Shown: positions 24,251 through 36,520, numbered from the stretch's first letter. The stretch: DNA of 64,000 nt from Sambucus nigra (GCA_949130495.1 OX422220.1:11329133-11393132), one strand, 5' to 3'. Translations and numbers: made by a program. Notes: generated by a model not told the origin, from the letters alone.

Positions 24251-25025
24251 GTGGGAATTGATATCCAAGACATGTATTTGAATTGATATCTATTTATTTG
24301 AATTGATAGAATTGTTTCTAGGATAATAATCCTACTATAAGATAATTGCTCAAAATAAATATTAAATAATAATTACTAAGATATCAATTCAAATAAAGTC
24401 TTAATAACCTAACCAAAAGAAATAAAATAAAATATCAAATAAATTATCATCCACCTCATAGACATTCCCTACCAATCATTTTAAGATAATTTTATCCTTA
24501 TAAAGATAATAGATTATGTAATTTTAGGACTTAAAATAATATTGATTGGTAATTTTATCCTTATAAATATCAAATAATATTGATTATGGATATAGGACAA
24601 AACTTGGTAGTGTTCGAGTGTGTTTTTATCACTAAATTATTATTTCACTAACAAATACTCCTTATATATCCTAGATTAAGAGTCCATATTTAATTTTTGT
24701 ACTTACTAATAATACACTTAATCAATGGCTAGGATTAACCCTTATTCACTATTATGAAATTTGGTTAATTGATTATTTAAAAAAAAAAGCAAAAGTAGAC
24801 TAACATATATACACAACACTAAAAGTAGACATCAATTTTATAAATAATTGATATTTTCATTCAAAATATGTGTGTGTGCGTGTGTGTGTGTGTGTGTGCG
24901 TGTGTGTGTGCGTGTGGCGGGGGTGGGGGTGGGGTGGGGTGGGTAGGGGTGGTGTGTGTGTGTGTGTGTGTGTGCGTGTGGCGGGGGTGGTATTGATGGA
25001 ACTTACACATACGTTATAATATAGA
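24251..25025. other. CACTA interior 5' of the gene, with second GT/G-rich block
   Basis: AT-rich sequence, then a GT/GC/G-rich block at 24868-24990 resembling the larger one upstream. It may hold the promoter or an upstream exon of the transposase gene, but neither is identified. Confidence 0.5.
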
Positions 25026-25115
25026 CGAAACATTTTTTTATCTGTACTAATAACATTTTTTTTATCTGTACTAATAACATTTTTTTTATCTGTACTAATA
25101 ACATTTTTTTTACAG
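25026..25115 (+). repeat. triplicated branch-point/pyrimidine tract before a splice acceptor
   Basis: Three tandem units of about 25 bases, each CTGTACTAATAACATTTTTTTT, the last ending TTTACAG (AG at 25114-25115). TACTAAT resembles a plant intron branch site. This suggests an upstream intron ending six bases before the ATG at 25121. Confidence 0.6.
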
Positions 25116-25120
25116 CAAAA

Positions 25121-26828
25121 ATGTCTCCTTCAGATGTTAGGGCGAAGATGATGATGCTGTTTATGATGATGTCGTCGTCTGGGTTCGGTGGTAGCGGAGG
25201 CGACGAGGGCTCCTCCGCCCCTAGGCTCCCCAAATATGGAAAATTTGGGATTACCGTCGAAAACAAGTCGGAGCTTTTAGCGAGATCCCTCGAGCTGCTA
25301 AAGACGGTCATCGGCCCGGGGTTTATGAGTTGGAAGGAGGTGCCGTATGAGCTCAAGTTAGCTGTTTGGGCGGCACTACAGGTAATATTTATATGAATAT
25401 TTCAATTTCAATTTCAATTTATATTTATATTTATATTTATATTTATATTTATATTTATATTTATATTTATTCGCAACTAACATTGTATTTGTTGGACAGG
25501 AACAATTCAACTTGGATCCAAAGCTACGCGATTCCGTCTTCGAGCAGTTGAGGGAGCAACACAAGACGTGGAAAAAAAATATGCGGACACGGTACTTTGG
25601 AAAAACACGAGAGACCATTTTACAATGGCGCGGATCCGTCCCGCCCAAGGAGCCGATCTCATTGGCACAATGGCAAAAGTTCATTGACAATGAGATTGAG
25701 GATCGACAATTGGCATCTCGCCAATCGGGGAGGGAAAATCGGGCTAAAAAGACGGACGTGCACTACTCCGGCCGGACCTCTTACGCTGAGGTGGAGCATA
25801 GGATGAAGGTAATATTTAATTTATCTATAACTACAGAAATATATTATTGAATATTATTTTACTTTGCGGGGCCGATACTAATTTTACTTTACTTTATTTT
25901 ATTTTAGGGGGTAGGGAGTGGGCCAGGGGGTAAGCCACATAGGCTCGATACTTATGTGGCTCTTCGGACGAAGAAGGGGAAGGACAAGGAGGTGTCCCCG
26001 AGCGTCGCGGCCACGATTGTAAGTAATCCGACAGTTTAATTATTGTTAATTACGTTATAATTTTTTAGTTTACTTATCATGTGCTTTTTGTCCTTTCAGG
26101 CAAAGCTTAAGGAAGTGCATGAGTCGCAGTCTGATGCCGACAAGGCATCTTTGTCCACAGACGCACTCAGCCAAGTGCTTGGCTCTGATCGCAAGGGGAG
26201 GACAAGGGGAGTGAGCTCGCGGGTGGCCAAATCTAGGATCATCGGATTGGAGACGAGCGACACCGGGTTGGCTCGAACGGTGGATTCACACGACGCGAAG
26301 CTGTCCCGTTTGGAGGCGACGGTCCAAGATATGTACGCATTCATGAAGCGTACGTTGGGTGGAGACCGTAAAGAGAAAGGTAAAGGGAAAGGGAAGGAGA
26401 AGGCGGTGGAGGAGGAGGTGCGGGAGGACGAGGAGGTGCGGGAGGACGAGGCGCAGGATGACGAGGATGTGGACCTCGCTGCTTCATCACCGACACCACG
26501 GTACTTCGACGATCCACTTCCCTATTTGACGCCCTCCAACAGACCATTATCGACGGTTGGTTGGCCGAGCGTGTTCATATTGGACATATTTGATGGCCAG
26601 CGGATAGGGCGGGGGTTGAGGGACCCGGATATCATCGAGGGTGGAATAGTCCATGGACGTGTGCTTCAAGGGATGGAGTCCAGGGTGCTCGTCACGTATG
26701 TCATACCCGGGAAGGAGAACTTCCTACTGTGGTTGCGCGAACAATGCGGCACGACATATATTAGTGGGTGCGTCAATTCGTATGTCGTGTGGCCTACTCA
26801 CCTCCTCAGTTTTATCCAAGACATGTAG
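25121..26828 (+). CDS. plant CACTA transposase-family protein (Transposase_24/TNPA-like), 4 exons
   Basis: Predicted exons are 25121-25381, 25500-25808, 25908-26018 and 26100-26828. All have GT...AG introns and phase-0 joins, giving 469 residues. Exon 1 encodes a Met/Ser/Gly-rich start, then SWKEVPYELKLAVWAALQ. Exon 2 continues with EQFNLDPKLRDSVFEQL and a W/K/R-rich helix, ISLAQWQKFID, and SRQSGRENRAKK, the pattern of the plant Ptta/En/Spm family. Exon 4 has VLGSDRKGRTRGVSSRV, a likely coiled coil (LSRLEATVQDMYAFMKR), a Lys-rich then acidic low-complexity stretch, and a C-terminal domain ending VVWPTHLLSFIQDM. Such proteins bind subterminal repeats and assist excision. No stop or frameshift is seen, so it may be intact. 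The start is chosen from the acceptor-like AG just upstream; an earlier exon is possible. Confidence 0.8.
25400..25470 (+). repeat. hexanucleotide repeat in intron 1 of the CACTA gene
   Basis: About three TTTCAA units pass into about eight TTTATA units. Confidence 0.95.
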
Positions 26829-27070
26829 CAACATTATTTTTAAGTTTGTCCATTTTAATTATATTTGGATTATCTCGTCATGTATATTATTTTTACTTTG
26901 AAAATTTGGATTATACTGTCATGAATATATATTTGCATTATCTTTAGTTTGTGTTGGATATATGATGTTTGGAACAGGTACAACGTTGTTATAACAGGTA
27001 CAAATATACTGCTGGGCAGTGGCGGTGGCCATACTGCCCAGCAGATTTTTTTTAAATTCTGCCCAGAATT

Positions 27071-27358
27071 GTCACGGTCATTGACCGTGACAAGTCCTTG
27101 ACAAATCTTGTCACGGACTTGTCACGGTCATTGACCGTGACAATTTTTTTTAAAAAGGGTCACGGCTTTGTCACGGTTATAAACCGTGACAAACGTGTCA
27201 CGGTCATTGACCTTGACACGACCGTGACACAAAACGCGAGTTTTGTGTCAAGGTCAATGACCGTGACACGACCGTGACAAAAAAAGTTGTCTCGCCTCGA
27301 AATGTCACGGTCATTGACCTTGACAAGGTGAATTTGTCAAGGTCAATGACCTTGACAA
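27071..27358. repeat. right subterminal palindromic repeats of the CACTA element
   Basis: The same GTCACGGTCA/TGACCGTGAC palindromes as at the left end, with AAGG/CCTT variants, close to the right terminal inverted repeat. Confidence 0.9.
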
Positions 27359-27379
27359 ATGGGCAGATTTAGTGTAGTG

Positions 27380-27414
27380 GATAGTATGTATTTAAAGAAC
27401 AATTAACCTACTTA
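27380..27414 (+). repeat. minisatellite continued after the CACTA element
   Basis: GATAGTATGTATTTAAAG and AATTAACCTACTTA continue the unit broken at 22896. Confidence 0.75.
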
Positions 27415-27614
27415 NNNNNNNNNNNNNNNNNNNNNNNNNNNNNNNNNNNNNNNNNNNNNNNNNNNNNNNNNNNNNNNNNNNNNNNNNNNNNNNNNNNNNN
27501 NNNNNNNNNNNNNNNNNNNNNNNNNNNNNNNNNNNNNNNNNNNNNNNNNNNNNNNNNNNNNNNNNNNNNNNNNNNNNNNNNNNNNNNNNNNNNNNNNNNN
27601 NNNNNNNNNNNNNN
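27415..27614. other. assembly gap of 200 N
   Basis: Exactly 200 unknown bases. The round size suggests a placeholder. It starts within a tandem repeat. Confidence 0.99.
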
Positions 27615-28359
27615 GTAGTTAGTGATCAGGACTCCTAGCTTTAAGATAAATTAGACTCGAGCTCCTTCGAGAAAAGGTATAACAATAACAGATTTCAATA
27701 AGACCTAAATTGGTGCCATAAAGCTGATTGATCCTATATACACTGTTAATAATTTTCCAAACATTTGGAGAACATTGGGCAGGGACTATGTAAAAATAAC
27801 TAAAGAAGTGTAAAAATAAGCGATTTGGGGGAAAGTTTAGACCCCCTTGAGACAACAGGAGAACGTGAATCCAATGCCCGTCCTCAATGTCTCGAATATT
27901 ACGAGGAATAGGGTCACATTTAATGTCCCTTCAGTTTGGGATGTTATAAAACTCCCTGAACTCGTCTATTGATCTATTGCCTATTTTTGCCATAAATAAA
28001 CCCTAGCAGTGATAGAATAGAAATTATAACAGAAAAGAAAGGAGAAGAAGTTCGAAAGACTTACGAAGTAAGAATCAACTCGAGACAACGCAAGGCCACA
28101 AGCAAAGAAGATGGAAATACAAGGAAAATCTCGAAGATGAAGGGTAAGGCCTGGAAGTGAGAAGACGCACTAAGAAGTGAAAGATGTCTCGAGAGTTTGA
28201 AACTTGTGAAGCGACGTCAGAAATGGCTCCTTCAAACAGTTTTAAACCCTTCCAATGATGACACACGGAGAACGAAATAGATCTGCCACCTAAATCTCTT
28301 AGGAAGAGACGTTTCACTCCCCAAAGCCTCACTCAATTCACAAAAGTTCCATCAGAGCT
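27615..28359. other. no gene recognised
   Basis: Sequence between the gap and the copia LTR remnant, possibly part of the same element. The reverse open frame at 28075-28332 has no family wording. Confidence 0.3.
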
Positions 28360-28835
28360 ATTATTTAAAATTATTAGGCCCAAATTGTGACCGAAATTTT
28401 TTAGGGGAAATTATGGGTACCTCATCCATTTGCGTAGGCTTAAAGAAGTAGCCGGACTGAGCCCTATTTAAAATAGGAAGAGCCCAGCCCAAACTCCAAA
28501 GCCTCAATAATAATTAGTTAGCAACGACCCATTATGTTTCTAAAATCTCTCGTGATATATTCTAGGGATAGTGGGCTAATGTGGGAGTGCCTAACACCCC
28601 CACTCTCCGAAGTTTACTTGTATATATTATATCCCTGGCCCGGGGAAGAGGGTATGTAACTAAAAATACTCCCCTGGACAAAAGAGATATACAAACTCAG
28701 AGCACCACCGTGGGCGCAGGCAATTTGCCGAACCACGTATATCTTGTGTTGTGTATGATTGTGATTATTCTTATTTGTGTTCTTTATTTTTCTCGTGATC
28801 ACATATACTTATAATTTGTTTTGAGATTTATTGTC
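28360..28835 (+). repeat. Ty1/copia LTR remnant
   Basis: It contains CACCACCGTGGGCGCAGGCA, TTGCCGAACCACGTATATCTTGTG and a T-rich tail with TTCTCGTGATCACA, the R/U5 wording common in plant copia LTRs. Both ends are approximate and no target duplication was found. Confidence 0.6.
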
Positions 28836-28945
28836 ACCACAATTACCTATTATGTTCGGTCCGCTCCATTCTCGAGAAATTCTACAAGACCTATCTTGCT
28901 CGTGACTCCTCAATTCCCAATCACCCTTGGCAAACACGTACTAAC

Positions 28946-31230
28946 TATAATACCCCGTATTTTTATGGCCTTTAAATTGTGGGATTAATGGAATTAAATT
29001 GGGATAAATTAATTTAATATTAATTCAGATTTTTTTAAATAAATATTTACTAGCGTGACGAGAGTTAGTAATTATCTGGTGAGAATTATATTGAATATTA
29101 TTAGATGAGTAAAGTAATATATGAGATTGAATTTATTAAAATTATCGCGAGTGAATAATACCACAATTACAGAAATTAAGTCGGGACGCGCATGTGTCGT
29201 GTCGGGACTAAATTAATGGAATAAAAAATGAATTAATTCTAAGTCGCCCGTATAGTCTTTTCGAGTGCGCCAATGTGTCCGAAAGGGTCAAGATATTCAT
29301 AAAAGTATACTCGAGAGTTTGGTTTGGGTCTCGGGACGTTTTTAGGCCTAACCGGTAACTCGGGAGGGCATTTTGGTAATTACCCATTTTAGGCCTTAAT
29401 TATGGGCGAAAAATTATAAGACTATATCTTTTGTTAGAGGTTATCTTCTAGGGTTAGAACAAACACAAATCACAAAAGCCATTAGAGGAGAGAAGTCATG
29501 AGCTTTCCCAATGGTAGAAGCATCATAGTTGCACCGTACGCACCACAAACATCACCGAAGTGTAGATCGGAGGAAGAGGAACTCAACCACACCATCACAT
29601 GCCAGAAACTCAGACCTTTGATTCCCAAGCAAGTATCTAACTTGTTGTTCTTTAGTTGATAACACATCCATGCTAGTGTAGGAGATAATGATTTTATGTC
29701 TCATGGAATTATAATGTTGTTTGGGAGATTATTATTGCAATTTGGAGTAGAAACCATGATAGGATGAATATCTTGTTATATGTAGAATATTAACCATGAA
29801 ATTTGATGCCTAGTAGAGATATAAATATGGAAATTAAATGAATTCTTGTGAAAATTAGATGAACTAGGGTTAAATGATAATCTCTTGAATTAACCCGTTT
29901 GATGACGATTCTTGAGGAATTTATGAATGTTTTACATTTGAAATCTTCCATATTGCTTCATATAACGTTCATGATATTTGGTTGGGAGTTTGGGACATAT
30001 TAATGGAGGTTTGAGGATTTAAATTGGATGAAACCCGTAGGTTAAGAATTGCAGAAACTAGGCCATTATTTGCTCGATCGATCGATCGACTTAAGAATGC
30101 CGATCGATCGACTCCTCCTGGAAATGTAAACTTCTTCCCCTTTTAATGTTAATTAGATCCCAATGTGTAAGGACCTTTGGACATAATTTAAATGTCATAA
30201 TGGGACTTGAAAAGGACTAGTAGGGTATAAGTAGGGTCCGGGTAAGACGACTTTATATGAGATTTAACCGTGGGATTTCGGGGGGTATAAATTGAGTGGT
30301 AAATCGTGCGTACGTTAAGGTCTTGTGAGAATTAAGAAGGACTTAGACCAGTGGGATAGTGAGTGTACACCTACTGATTTTATAATTATCAAGAGGACAC
30401 ACTTCGAGAGTCGAGAAGTACTTAAGGATCTGCGGCAATTGAGAAAATAAAAAGAATGATTTAATTATGCGTAAAACTCGGGTGCTATAGGCCACGCATG
30501 GTTCGAATATATCATGGGTCGTGGACATACCTAGAAGAATAATGTGAATACATATAAATGGGTTCATATATATATAATAATATTGTATATTTGTGTGTAA
30601 TCATACCAGCACTACTTGCTATCACAGAGGTTTCACGCCGGGACAGTCTTATCTCGATTGGACCTTTTATCGGGGATATTGACTTTTACCCTAGAACATA
30701 ACATACTTGGCACAGGATATCCGAGAATGATAGTCAGACGGTCCTAAGAGACGTGAGGGTATGTGCTGACCTCTTAGTGACTTGGAACTATGCTTTGCCC
30801 CCGTTATGTGTGTTTTGTGTTAATACAGTTCGAGAGTGATTCAGAACTAGTATTTCCCTTTTGCACGAGAGATACGGGGGCTTGGTAGCAGAGTATGCCA
30901 GCACCACAGATTTATGTGGGGTGCCCTATTAGTATCTATATTATGAGTGATAAATATACATACTTGTGATTAATCTACTATGCTTATAAGTAGATAAAAT
31001 GGAATAATTTATATTAAATGAATTAAGTGGTTGAGAACTTAAGTCTCTTTCGAGATGAGCATGACTGGTTTAGTTTATTCATAAGAAAAGGTTATCAAAT
31101 ATAAACTATAGTTAATTGATTACTCGAAATAAAACTTGGTAAAGGGAAATTTGGTTAGACTAGTGAATTGGGTTAAACTAGTTAATTGTGTTAACTTTAT
31201 CTAGATTAGTTTAGTAGTACGTTAGGCGTG
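28946..31230 (+). repeat. 5' LTR of element C, first part
   Basis: Matches 42724-43442 over its first 0.7 kb. It carries the leader hairpin GCAAGT/ACTTGT (29629-29645) and a CGATCGATCGA palindrome pair (30075-30089 and 30101-30111). It ends at ACGTTAGGCGTG, a sequence that in LTR A continues into GCACTATAGATAAGAG, so the LTR was cut by B here. Confidence 0.8.
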
Positions 31231-31668
31231 TGTAATACCCCATACTTTTATGGATATTTAAATTACATAAGTGGGCCTAATTGGGTAATTTGAGAAATTT
31301 TAATGAATAGTAAATTCTAGATTAATAAGCGTTAGATGATTATCGAGGTGTGTTACATTTACTTTTAGGACTAAGTAAATGAGTTGAAATATTTTTATGT
31401 CACGTTGCAGTGGGGTAAAGCAACAAAAGATAATATTTTAATTGGAAAATGCGCGTATTGAGATGTGTTAGGTTTAATTAGTGAATTTTAGTTAAGCGAC
31501 TCAGATGGAGATTTCGAGTGTACGGTTGGTTTCGGAATGGCCGAGATAGTCAGAATAGAGTATTTGGGAGTAGTGTTTGAGTTTTCGGGATTTTTGGACT
31601 AGTAGGGACTCGCAATTGAGTAAACGAGTCATTTTTGGGTTTATAAGGGATAAACCCTTATTCTCTCT

Positions 31669-31674
31669 TATAAA
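31669..31674 (+). promoter_or_regulatory. TATA box in 5' LTR of B
   Basis: TATAAA precedes GGCACGAGGGAGAGAG. Element RNA would start about 30 bases downstream, near 31700, by usual plant spacing. The same box is in the 3' LTR at 37943. Confidence 0.65.
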
Positions 31675-32182
31675 GGCACGAGGGAGAGAGAAAGAGAAAG
31701 AAAGAAAAGAGAGAAAGAAAGGGAGAAGAAAAAGGGGATTCCGGGATTCGTCTCAAGGTCGTCGGATTTCATCCAAGAGGAAAGTATTTACTTGCATTAT
31801 TTAATTCAGTGTGTGTATCTCATATTATAGTTGGTAAACTATATAATTTTGGGTTAGAACCCTTAAAATAAATTTGGGAAATTTGAGTTTAAGTTTACAA
31901 ATTGATGTATTGTAAACTCTTAATGATTTCTAGTGTTAAACCCATGATAATGGAGTGTAGAAATGGGAGAAATGATAAACAAGGGTTTGAAATGGTTTTA
32001 GGGTTTAAATCTAAGAGAAATGGTTTAATACCACAAATTAATTGATGTGTTAGTTATAAATCAGTGTTAGGATGATTGTGGTGATGTTAGTTGAGATTAG
32101 AAACCATAAGAATGGAGGTTGGGTTGATATTTGGGATTTTGGAGAATATGAAATCGCCCAAACAGTGTCCTCCGAGCAAGGC

Positions 32183-32316
32183 GAATCGATTTAGGTCTAA
32201 ATCAAATCGATTCCCATAACGAATTATGTAGGACTGTCTGAGGCCGAATCGATTCGGATTTGGATCGAATCGATTCGCTAGTTCGAATCGATTCGCATTT
32301 GAGGGCAAATTGATTC
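32183..32316 (+). repeat. GAATCGATTC palindrome cluster in 5' LTR of B
   Basis: Perfect copies at 32246-32255, 32267-32276 and 32285-32294, with near copies at about 32183, 32204 and 32307. Confidence 0.9.
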
Positions 32317-33589
32317 GCCTTTGTTGAATTTGAAAGTTTTTATCCTTTAAGTTTAGGGGAAGTTAAATTTATATCTTGGAGAATAGTGTAGGGGATTCTA
32401 GATGTGATATTAGGGCTCCTAAATGATGGAATTGAGGGTGGGTAGACCTTGGATTAAATGAGGGAACCTTGGATTAGTTAAGGGTATAATCCGGGGTGTG
32501 GACCTAATGAATGTTTAGGACGAGATACATTCGAGAAAAGTATTCAAAAAGCGTATATAGATACATTTATGCGGTTAGAATAAATATGGGACGATTGTGA
32601 TTGAGAAAATCATATGAGGCAACTAGGATGGAATTTAGGATACATTCTAAACAGAATTGAGCAGTTATCCTATACGTCTTTTGACGACTATTATTATAGG
32701 TGATGCGATACCTATGGAATTAAGATACGTAGTGCGTATGATATTTAATTATTACAAATTGGTATATTCGGGATTATATATAAATCCTTAAAAGTGATTA
32801 AGGTGCGAGTTATATATTAAGTAAGAGAGTACTTATAGGTTTAGTATTTCAAGTGTGAGAATACTTATATATTATTAAGAATGGGAACATTCAGGGTTAT
32901 TAGCTATCGCTATAAGAGTTTGGCAATTATAGCCACATATATTGAGAAGTGATACATATTGTATATGGGAGTTGTTACTGTATATATATAATATGATACG
33001 AATAAATATATTTGTGTGATTGGTATATTTTTACTTTAGAGGGTGGTTCCACAGGATTCCTCGGGCATTGGGATGGAAAACCAGATTATATATTTTCTCT
33101 AGTCAGATCCAAGGAGGTTGCACAATGTGGGTGAATCCCCTGGCTTGAGGAGCAGGGAGAGTATATCCCCAAGTCATATCGTCCCGCATACGAGTGCGAT
33201 ATTGTTATTCCACTTTTAGGAGGGAATATGACCGACTCCACCGTTGTGTATTTTTACCATGACCATGAGTGAGTCTGGCTTGGTATTGTGGTTGATTGAG
33301 TAAACTCGGATGCGAATAGGCACTATGAGACTGCATCCTTGAGTTATATCTCATGGGATGGTTATTATACTTATGATTGTAATAGGTATAATTATACTTG
33401 TTGCGTATAGTATATTGCTTGTATATGAAGACGAGATTCCATATAACTTTGACTTGTGTGAAGAATAAATTGAATAAGGTTTATTCTCCTACCGGTAGAT
33501 TTATATCCGGATTTATATGAATGTGAATCATAGGTTCTAGTGAGAACTATATATATACAGGATTTCATAATACGTGTTAGGTACTGAGG

Positions 33590-33703
33590 ATCTAATGGAT
33601 CACGACGATCAACATTGTCATAAAGTAGTGTATCGGGGGGTCCTTGTTTGGATTTCGCTTCGCGAGAAACCCCACACACGAAACGTAGCACAATGTTGGG
33701 AAT
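33590..33703 (+). repeat. stem-loop motif copy 3 (5' LTR of B)
   Basis: Outer arms AACATTGT (33611-33618) and ACAATGTT (33690-33697) pair perfectly. Inner hairpin TCGC-TTC-GCGA. Core TCCTTGTTTGGATTTCGC. Confidence 0.75.
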
Positions 33704-34439
33704 AGGAAGAAGTTTAGTCCTTAGTACTCGGGTTTATGAGGATTTTTAGAAGATGGGTGAAACATATTAGTTTGGCAGGGTAGCTTAACTAGGTTGTTTA
33801 AAACACATGCGATAGATGTGCACTATTAGAAGAGGGGTGAGGTGTATCTCATGAGAATGAGATACCAGTTTAAATATGAGAGATTTTATATTTTAAAATA
33901 TGGCATTATGCAGTTGCTAAATATTTTCAAACTCGGGCTCTGACCCGTTTCTCTATTTTCCCCTCTCGTGCTATATATATATATATGGATGTCCAGACAT
34001 AGGGATGCCTGGATGATGATTCCTTCGAGCCAGACGTTTACTGCAGCAACTGTGGGTGCAAACAGATTTACTGTAGACACTTATATCCTTGTGATCTATA
34101 TAGGAAGCATTGTAGTAACACTCAGGTCGATAGCCCAATTGTATTCATTTATTCTTTTACCGCCTTTTAGTACGGCATTCGATTTGGTTGTATTATGTTG
34201 TACTGAGTGTTCGGTTATTTTATTTCATTTCAGTTGTTGCATATAATATGTTATGATTGCTTTACTTGGTTAATTTGATTAAAAAGATTAGTTAAATAAA
34301 ATTTGGATGCCAGCCTAATAAGTTATTAGTAATTGAATTTGTTTTTGATAGTGATGCTGAGAATGAACCGTAGGAGGCTCATGTTTTAATTTGGTATAGG
34401 ATTGATCATCCGATAATTTATTAGGCGGGGCATCACAGA

Positions 34440-34451
34440 TGGTATCAGAGC
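34440..34451 (+). other. primer binding site of element B
   Basis: TGGTATCAGAGC, complementary to the 3' end of plant initiator Met-tRNA, lies two bases after the LTR. Confidence 0.93.
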
Positions 34452-36052
34452 ATCAGGTTCTAGTGTCATTAGGAATCTGTACGGATGTACTACACTTTCA
34501 GTGTTGCTTTCTAATTAAAATAGAGCCTTACATTTAGGATTAGGGCAGCAGGAGGCGGGGCTTGGTAGGATCTATAAGTTGAAGGTTGGGATGAGGACCG
34601 CAGCGAAGGTCACTCCCTTTTTGGCATTTTCGTGGATTGCTACAACGACTACTAAAGTATAGTAGTTATAAATATATAAGTACCGCTATAGTAGAGAAAG
34701 TGGTGCTAAACTTGAATTACCCAGTGATGTAAATTGGGAATATGTCTGAACGGTCTTTGATAAGGACCCTACGTTGAAGTTTAAGTTTTGTGGGAACAAT
34801 ATAGCACTATCCAACGGAAGTAGGAGGCTCAGAAGTTTTGGCTTAGAGCAGGGTAGAGAAATACCCAAATGTGAAAATTTGGGGAAAATTTTTCACTCGT
34901 TGGAGCAATGTTGAAATGGTGGGAACGATGGTCTCTATATTTGGGGGAGCAGGATGTTTTGCTCATCAAGGAATCTTATGAACGGTTTTAACCGCAAGTT
35001 CCTTCGATTTATTTATAATGAAGAGAATGCAGTTTCTTAATTATTCACATGAGGATCGGTCGTAGGCCGACTGTGAATAAAGAGTGATATGGAGAAGTGA
35101 ACCTTGTACCGAAGTAAGGTAGGTACAACGAGGGGAGAGAGTCCTTCAGTGGAATGATAGGCTCACTAGTAAGTGTTGCTAACACTTATGGAGAATTTGT
35201 GTTCGTGGAACCCCATTGGCGGACATGCACCCGGGGAATTCATTAAATAAGGAAATTGAGCCCGGTAATATGTTTCCTTTTAGTCGTTGGAGCTAAGGGA
35301 ACTATGAGGATGATTATCAGGATCGAGACTATTAGTGTCCGAGATACTGATAATTTAGTATGGTTAGAGTGGCCAGTGAGGGGGAATATGATGAGTTGGA
35401 GTGCAGAACCACACGGTTAGTCCTTGCCCTGTAGGAGTTAAAGGATAAGAGTAGAGTGCTTAGACGGAGCATTGATTAAAGTATTTTTTGGTTCAGTTAG
35501 GACAAGTGTACTGTATCTGGGAATCATTTGGAGCAGTCAGGGAGATTGGCGAAGTTATTGTTATGAGTTTCACCTCGGATGAAGGAGGTATGTTTTATGT
35601 GGCTAGATAGATTCGCGGTATTTTGTTAACCCTGGATTTTGTGTGTAATTTGAGCTTTGTGGTGGTATCGGTAACATTATATAGTACATCTATATATTTT
35701 TCGCGGTAGCGGGATTTTATTTTCTTCATTCGTTATGAAAATGGGAGTTGGTATTTTGAGCTTTTATTTAGTTTGCACTACTCGTTTTGTGTGTGTTATA
35801 CGAGTATTATATATTTTTGATTGATTGGAGCGATAGCAGGCTAATGATTTCAAGGCTATCATATCCACGATTCCGGGGTGGAACTAGTTATTTTGCGATA
35901 TCTCACCTGGATACGAGTTGAGCTCGTCTTTATTATATGTTTAGATGGAACTTCGGTGAATAGATCACTAGCATGACTTTAGTGTATGGGGACCTTATAG
36001 ATATCATCTAAGGTATGTAGGCTTTAGTAATTTACATGTTTTACATTGACAT

Positions 36053-36160
36053 ATCTCCACGACCGACAAAGTTAAGTAGTAGTGTATCAGAGGTGTTCCT
36101 TGTTTGTATTTCGCTTGCGAGACACTCCGCGCATGAACCTTAACGACATTGGGAGTGAAG
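36053..36160 (+). repeat. stem-loop motif copy 4
   Basis: Outer arms GTTAAG (36071-36076) and CTTAAC (36139-36144) pair perfectly. Middle arms AGGTGT and ACACTCC pair. Inner hairpin TCGC-TT-GCGA. Confidence 0.75.
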
Positions 36161-36520
36161 ATATGTTACTGTATGCTAGGATGTTGGTTTTGGTAAAATT
36201 ATCTGAGAGTCATGTGATGATTAAGGGCTAATGAAAGTAGATGTGCTGTGGAAAAGCACTGGAAATGTTTCTCTCACCGCAAGTATGTTAGTGAGGCAAG
36301 GTGAAGGAAATCGGGTTGAGGCTTATAGTCAGGCCTTAAATAGAAGGCAAATTCAGAGGAAATATGTTTTGGGTATGATGTTCGTAACACTTTTGCAGCG
36401 AGTAGGCGCCCCGATTAGTTAGACTTTCCATTTTTCCAAGATATAAGGACATAGTGGTAGAAGTACGTTAGTAGGTTAGCGAGGTAGGATTTAGAACGTT
36501 CCTATGGTGTGCCTTAGGCC

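Larger units (their letters stand above)
22897..27379 (+). mobile_element. CACTA (En/Spm) transposon with GAT target duplication
   Basis: It begins CACTACACC and ends AGTGTAGTG. It is flanked by the 3-base direct repeat GAT (22894-22896 and 27380-27382), as known for CACTA elements. Its 4483 bases hold subterminal palindromic repeats at both ends, G-rich microsatellites, a nested hAT MITE and one transposase-family gene in forward orientation. The second protein known from autonomous CACTA elements (the TNPD-type DDE transposase) is not visible, so the copy is probably non-autonomous. The flanking minisatellite reads across the insertion, which confirms both ends. Confidence 0.93.
31231..34437 (+). 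repeat. 5' LTR of element B
   Basis: 3207 bases, TGTAATACCCC...CATCACA. It contains, in order, the U3 block (about 31500-31600), a TATA box, a GA-rich start region, a palindrome cluster (32183-32316), a GTCATAT/ATATGACC hairpin (about 33172-33233) and stem-loop motif copy 3. Confidence 0.9.

Noticed and set aside
28075..28332. Reverse open frame of 85 residues
   Set aside because: Lies beside a copia LTR remnant, and no protein family wording is visible.
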